A DNA stretch of 64,000 bases, from positions 33,734,492-33,798,491 of the forward strand of contig NC_056004.1 in NCBI RefSeq assembly GCF_018446385.1, written 5' to 3'. Made by a program: the position numbers and the translations under genes. This DNA is from Zingiber officinale. Taxonomy: Eukaryota > Streptophyta > Magnoliopsida > Zingiberales > Zingiberaceae. A model generated the notes under the pieces. The model was not told the origin of the DNA. It ran no database searches and was given only the letters and a program-made list of their open reading frames with translations. This document shows positions 58,452 to 64,000 of this stretch, one piece after another (positions within the stretch are counted from its first letter, which is position 1; each line of letters starts with the position of its first letter).

Positions 58452-61400
58452 TGTCACGCCCTAGAGGAGTCTCTGTCCGAAGAAATTTCGGTAGCATCTC
58501 CCCTGTATGGGTAACAATCTGAAGCATTTCTACATACAAAATATACATCAGCCACATTCGGTTGGAATATATACACAACCACACAGTTTATATCATCAGC
58601 CCACTCGGCTGAAACAAAATAAACACAACCACGCAATTTAATAAGCCTACACGGCTGAAAGTAAACACACAACAACATAAACGCAGCGGAAAACACAAAA
58701 CAATATGAACATGAGACCAAAAACGACACTAACAAAAATACCTGCAACCACCAAGCTACACTCCAAAAATCCACAGTGACTTGTTCAAAAGCAAAATACG
58801 CAAAATTAACATGTCACCCAAATAGTAACAAAATCCAAAAAGAAAACTATCCTCGTGTGTGACGTGGGACTGGCAGTCGAGACTCTCCAAGCATCCATGA
58901 CTCATTTACCTGTTACTTGGCGAAAGAAAATCAAATTACGAGGTGGTGAGTATTGGAACTCAGCGGGTAAGATAAGATAGTGCATGAACATAAAATACAA
59001 CTAGAAATTGAGCCAAGAGTATACAGTCTCATAAGAGGAAATAACAGATACTACAATAGAATCAAAATAAATGTTCATACTTGAAACCATATCCTAGGCT
59101 AGGTATAGTAGGTCAGAACTGGTACTAATCTGCTACAGTACTGCTCATAACTACAGAGGTAATAAGCAAGGTATATACAAATTTATAATGACTAAACATC
59201 TACAATGAGAATATATCTCAACACAAGTAAGCATATCAGCATATGTGAACAACAGTAGTAAGTAAGCAATAACAGCATATATAGACAACAACAACCAAAA
59301 CAAATATAATAACAACAGCGTATGCACGGATGGTCACTCCCGCCCACCTCTCTGCACCATGACCCCTGTATGGTCGAGACGCCGGGTCAGTGACAGACTA
59401 TACACCACTCCAGCTACCACTCTCACGAGTGGCCGAGGGGACAATTGCATAGTAGCTAACTAGCTACATCTACGACGGGAGTCCCTGCTGCTCATAACTC
59501 CAGCTACCACTGTCCATGAGTGGCCGAGTGCGGCACGACAGGACAAGCGACATAAACTCCAGCTACCACTCTCTCGAGTGGCAGAGGATACGACCTTGGT
59601 CAACGACTCTCTCGACCGCAAGGGAGAATTGGTCGTTGACATGCATGCCATGACATGATGTGCCAAATGCAACAATCATCATACAAATATAAGCAAAAAT
59701 TAGGTATGCTACATGAAGCCAGCATGCTCAATATAGTACATAAATTAAACAATAGTCAAAGCATACAAACATGGTATCTAGTATCTGCTACTGATCAGGG
59801 ACAACAACAAAAGACTGTATAGATATGGAAACGAATTTCTCAAAGATCGCGTGGAAGTATCAAGCGCAGGAAAATAAGAGTGGAGTTAAGGTAAAAATAA
59901 TTTTTATCCAAATTAGTTCATGCACCAAGGTCAAAGTACTAAAAGAAACAAAGCAAGAAGTACCCACCTTTATACGTAGATCGTGTCAAGTAGTCTCGCG
60001 TCGAGACGCTCGTCTCAAATCAACGTCCTGCAAATAATATGATATATGGTTTAGCTAATCACATATACAACAATTAGCTAAATCCCAAAATTCAATCCTA
60101 ATTCGATTAGGTAATTGTTTAATTTCACCTAATAATCCAAATCCAACTAGTTGATAAGCTCATCTTTAATCCACCAATCAATTCAAGATCTACTCAAATT
60201 CACATATCACAATAGCATAATCCGCTTGTCAACTACTAAGCATTATGAACCAAACATACATAGTTCATCCACATAATCAATTGTTAGCTATCCCTCCACT
60301 AACTAATCTAACTCATTAATCAATCTCCACTAATCGCCACACCAAATGAAATCCAATAAGCAACGAAGTTAATTCTAAAACTCACCTAGATCTGGATGCC
60401 CCGCTATAGGACTCTCAACCGAAGAACCTGCTATCAAAATCATGGTCAGAGCTAGGTTGAAAAGCTGATCTCCCAATTTGGTCAACCTAAATCACAAACA
60501 ACATATTCACATCCAAGCATTAGACCTAATTCTTAACCCACAGCCTAATTCCAACATCCTACCCTTATGATAAGGTCTCCCCCTGTTGGCTTGCGGCTAG
60601 GAAGACTGGTTGCCGGATTGAAAGCTGGAGATAAACCAAAACTCAGAACCCTTTGAGACTGGCAGAACCTTGCCCGAAGGGGATGTAAGGGAGATAGCAA
60701 ACATTGTTGGAGAAACCACTCCATCGAAGTCCAGTGATCGTCGCTGCTATAGGTCCGCCAGAAATCACCATCGTCTTCTTTGTTGATGGTTGCTAGGGAG
60801 AAATGGGAAGGGGGCTTCGGGAAGAAGAGAGGAGCAGAGTCATGCCTAGTAACCTCACCCGAGCCCCAAGCCGAACCTCCACTGCTCGGCGGTGACCCAC
60901 TGAAGGAAAGGTAGGCTGATGGTGAAGACCAAACTAGGGCAGAGGAGACGACGCTAGGGCACAGAAGAGGGAGGTGGGGTGGCTTTGACTTCCGGTGAGT
61001 GCTTGGCATTCGCGATGAGAAGAGGCGGCGGCTCTGTGGCTTCAATGCTAGGGCACAAGGATGGCGGCCTGTGGTGCCTGCGTTAGGAGGAGAGCCGACG
61101 GTGTGGCTCGAGGGAGAAGAGGAGAGCCGGTGGTTGCTGGGGTGCGCGCGCGCGAGGAAAAGAGAGGAGATCGGCGGCTGTGGCTCGTCGTGACCGGCGG
61201 TGGTGTGGCATCTCGGGTGCTAGTGCGAGGAGGAGACGCCGGCGGCGTCCGAGAACTTGAGATAGGGCAAGTGGGATGGAGTCGACGGTGGCTTTGGGGA
61301 GAAAAATCGTGAGAGGGAGAGGCTCGGGGAAGAAGAAGCCCGGCGCCGTGTGGGGAGCTAGGGCACGGGCAAGGGCAAGGTAGGGGTTTGGCGCCAAGGG

Positions 61401-61649
61401 CTTAAGGGAAAATCAGGAAATGCAGCTTTTATAACTTAGGCTTTTAAAATTTAACCCTAGATAAACCTCTCAATCAATTCCCACTTCCGGGTATTCTAAA
61501 CAGGCCTTTTCCTACATCCCAATAATTGGTCCCCTCAAAATACATCAAACGAACTCCGAAAAATTCCCAAAAAAATTTCTAAAAATTCCAATAAGATTAT
61601 TTGTCAAATAACCCTATTTTTAGTTATTATTTTGTTACCGTATTTTACA
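58452..61649 (-). mobile_element. Gypsy solo LTR, opposite orientation, in the gypsy gag
   Basis: 3198 bases, TGTCACGCCC...GTATTTTACA on the plus strand. Target duplication GTAGT at 58447-58451 and 61650-61654. It is the reverse complement of the same LTR family as 51441-55951. Contains repeated CCAGCTACCACT units near 59410, 59500 and 59560. Confidence 0.92.
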
Positions 61650-61952
61650 GTAGTATCAGCCCCAGCTGCTGGTCCAATATCAGTTGCAGCCTACCTATCC
61701 GTCTCTGGCTCAGTACCCGACACCGTCACAGTGGCAGGCTCAAGCTCAGGCGCCGCAGCCTTTGGCAGCACTACCACCTCCACCACTGCCGGAGACTGGA
61801 CATATTCATGCGGTTACCAGAGAGGATAAGCAGCGGGTCGACAGATCTGTTTTCCACGGTATGGTTTTACTTTATGCATTATCCGCTGATATGCTGATAG
61901 ATACTGGTAGCTCGCATTCTTTTATTTCTCGTGCCTTTATGAAGGACATAGG
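61650..61952 (+). pseudogene. Gypsy gag end and protease remnant
   Basis: Continuation of the gag remnant: a Gln/Pro-rich linker (QWQAQAQAPQPLAALPPP), then the protease motif MLIDTGSSHSFISRAF near 61890. It stops at the copia LTR at 61953. A fossil piece. Confidence 0.8.
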
Positions 61953-62105
61953 TGTTGGAGTGTATACTAAAAGCCTAGCTTTTGTAAACATTTATTTTTG
62001 AAATAAAAGAATCACATTGGTCAATATCTGCATTTATTTGGTAAATGTAATTGTTCAATTAATTTATATAGTAGATAACATGGAGTGTGGTGTCACACTC
62101 AGAAG
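61953..62105 (+). mobile_element. Copia LTR fragment of the E5 family
   Basis: TGTTGGAGTGTATACTAAAA and the following 150 bases match the start of the 48810-51391 LTR in opposite orientation (shared CTAGCTTTTGT, AATCACATTGGTCAA). It breaks off where the next gypsy LTR begins. Confidence 0.75.
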
Positions 62106-64000
62106 ATGTGAGATCTCAGAAAAATTTAAATAATAGGGTTATTTGAGAAATAGCCTTACAAAATTTTTCCGGAATTTTAGAAATTTTTTGAGAATTTTTC
62201 GGAGCTCGTATGACGGGTTTTGAGGGGATCAATTAACGGGTACGGATAAAGCCTGTTTGGGATACCGTTTAGGTGAGGAAAAGATTTAATTATAAATTCC
62301 TTTTTTTTTTTTTTTCCCCCCCCCCCCCCCCCCAAAAATCGCCGATCCACCCGACCCTTACGATCCCGATCTCTTCTTCCCCGATCTCCCCTTCTTCCTT
62401 CTCTATTCTCTCTCTCTCGGACGAGCGACGGCGACGGGAGCAAGGCTCCAGCTCCGGCGATCTTCCTTTACCAGCGTCGGCGGCCGTTGAGCACAGATCC
62501 AGGTGGCGCTGTTCCTCTCCGGATCGCAGGCATGACGTCGCATCTCCTCTAGCCGACCTTGCTTCCCCGATCCGACGCTACTGGATCGATCCAGATCCAC
62601 CCGATCGTCAGCGTGGAAGGAACATTAGGGTCTTGAGGGTAAGCGACTGATCTTCCTCTTTTCCATTGCTCGGATTTGTGCCCTAGCTTTGAGTTCTTCC
62701 TCGATTCTGCTCTCTTACTCTCTAATGGTCAGCGATCCTATATCAGATCTTGGATCCAATCTTCGTTCTTGTTAATTTGGGGACAGAAGAATTCCTAGTA
62801 CGTTGCTTCACGGATCGGATGGGGCGACGTTTTCTAGAGACGATCGATTGAGGTAAGCTTAGGTCTTCTTCTCTGCTACCGATACTCTATCCTTGATCCT
62901 CATCTTCTCGTGATTGATTTAGGTTTCGGTTGATGATGATGGGATCAATTGAGTTGTTGGGCAGAGGATTGAAGGGTTGATTGATGTCTTGGATTGCTTG
63001 ATTTGAGATCAGTGATCTGCTTGTTGACCTCTTCTCTTGATCCGATCAGTGAGGTGAGTTCTGTTGCTGCGAGGCTGGGATTGTGATCTTTGAGGTGTAT
63101 CCAGCAGCTTTCCCTAACCGGCAGCAACCCCTTTGGTTGTGATCTATTGGTGATCACCTTGGATTCGAGGTAAGGAATAGGATAATTGATCTTGTTGTAG
63201 ATCATGTATTGAAATTGGATATTAGTTTTATGATCTTATTCTAGATGAATTTGATTCATGTATTGGATTAGAAATGCATTGGATTAATCCATGATTAGTT
63301 AATACATGTGTGTAGATTTAATTGTGTAGAAGAAATCTAATGAAATGGTTAGGGTAATTAACCCTAGTCAACCGTTGGATTTCTAATCTAATTGGTGATT
63401 AGGGATTAGGTAACTAACCCTAATCGACCATTAGATTTAAATTGGTAAGTTGAGATTGTGGATTAGGGTTTTACCCTAATTTAGTGTTAGAGATTTTATT
63501 TAGCTATTCATGTGGATTTAACTAAATAAAATATATATGTTGTTTGACGCAGGAGTCTGATTTGAGACAGGCGTCTCGACGTTGAATTCGGATTTGGATT
63601 GTACCTTCTATTTGAGGCGGGTACCCTTTGACTTATCTTGTTGATATTGTCTTGTGATATGTGCAGTTTATATATGTTTACTAGTAATTGGTAGATCTTT
63701 CTCTTCTCTGGTTATAGTTTATTCTATACCTGTAGGCGATTATTAGCGATTGGTAGTTAGCATATTCCCTGGTTTAGTTATTTGATACTTGATACATGTT
63801 GCTACGATTAGCATCTATACCTTAGTCTAGCATGTTTTTCTTTCTTGCTATGCTTATCTGTGTTCATAGAGATGCATATCTATAGTGCTCTACTCTACTG
63901 GATTAGTTGCTTTACATGTGTGATACCTGCTCTTGGATTCATGATACTTACATCATTGTTATATGTGATGTCTTTGGATTTATGCTGTTTATTATCCTTG
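62106..64000 (+). mobile_element. Ty3/gypsy LTR, 5' part, runs off the window
   Basis: Shares with the LTRs at 51441 and 58452 the AATAGGGTTATTTGA start block, the GCCTGTTT/GGGATACC block, the pyrimidine-rich leader region and the CGTCTCGACGTTGAATTCGG block at 63567. A T-run then C-run near 62291-62333 may be partly a sequencing artefact. The exact left boundary is uncertain by about 15 bases. Frames here are low-complexity. Confidence 0.75.

Noticed and set aside
61601-61897. Overlapping frames beside the gypsy protease
   Set aside because: Only the frame ending in the DTG protease motif is element-like; the rest are shadows.
62291-62333. T-run followed by C-run as an unusual structural element
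   Set aside because: Homopolymers of this length may be artefacts; no second copy supports it.
1-64000. tRNA, rRNA and known small-RNA genes
   Set aside because: No cloverleaf, A/B-box pair or rRNA core was recognised on reading; tRNA-like matches are only the short primer-binding sites of retroelements.

Overview
The window is nuclear DNA from a flowering plant. It has spliced genes with GT..AG introns, plant-specific families (HD-Zip I, REM-type B3, HIPP heavy-metal domain, AMI1-type amidase) and dense LTR-retrotransposon nests. The homeobox gene most resembles rice HOX14 from memory, so a monocot is likely; a ginger-type (Zingiberales) genome is only a guess.

Layout. 1-1400: a terminal-inverted-repeat element, cut by the window edge, carrying a broken HIPP gene. 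1445-2235: an HD-Zip I homeobox gene. 3193-24902: one Ty1/copia element on the minus strand (E1, target duplication ATATG). It is split by a plus-strand long-LTR element (E2, 5574-22556, target duplication CAACT/CAGCT). E2 holds a 665-bp TRIM in its left LTR (target duplication AGGAC) and a second long-LTR, gag-only element (E3, 12713-19555, target duplication CATTC). E3 in turn holds a 1.8-kb solo LTR (15517-17310, target duplication TCAAG). Both target-site copies can be read at every level, so the order of insertion is secure.

24908-41000 is the gene-bearing part: a minisatellite, a broken FAR1-like transposase gene, a repeat-containing hypothetical protein (minus), a possible short divergent gene, an apparently intact two-B3-domain REM gene (31347-32508, 4 exons) and an apparently intact AMI1-like amidase gene (34311-39365, minus, 9 exons, about 440 residues, catalytic Lys-Ser-Ser visible).

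41000-64000 is again repeat-dominated: a dead MuDR-type transposase gene holding two solo LTRs, a copia 3' LTR, and a pile-up of Ty3/gypsy (Del/Tekay-like) long LTRs and a gag remnant, in both orientations. The window ends inside one of these LTRs.

The most striking unexplained signal is in the long-LTR copia-like families (E2, E3, two solo LTRs). Each carries its own short palindrome (CGGTCGACCG, CAGTCGACTG, GATCGGTC/GACCGATC, AAGGCGCCTT). In E2, E3 and the 15517 solo LTR the palindromes lie just upstream of a TATA box. In E2 and E3 they occur mostly as pairs 20-21 bp apart, about two helical turns. E2 has a further set of the same modules plus a TATA box inside the element, ahead of its 3' open reading frame. 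This looks like a shared promoter design with drifting sequence.
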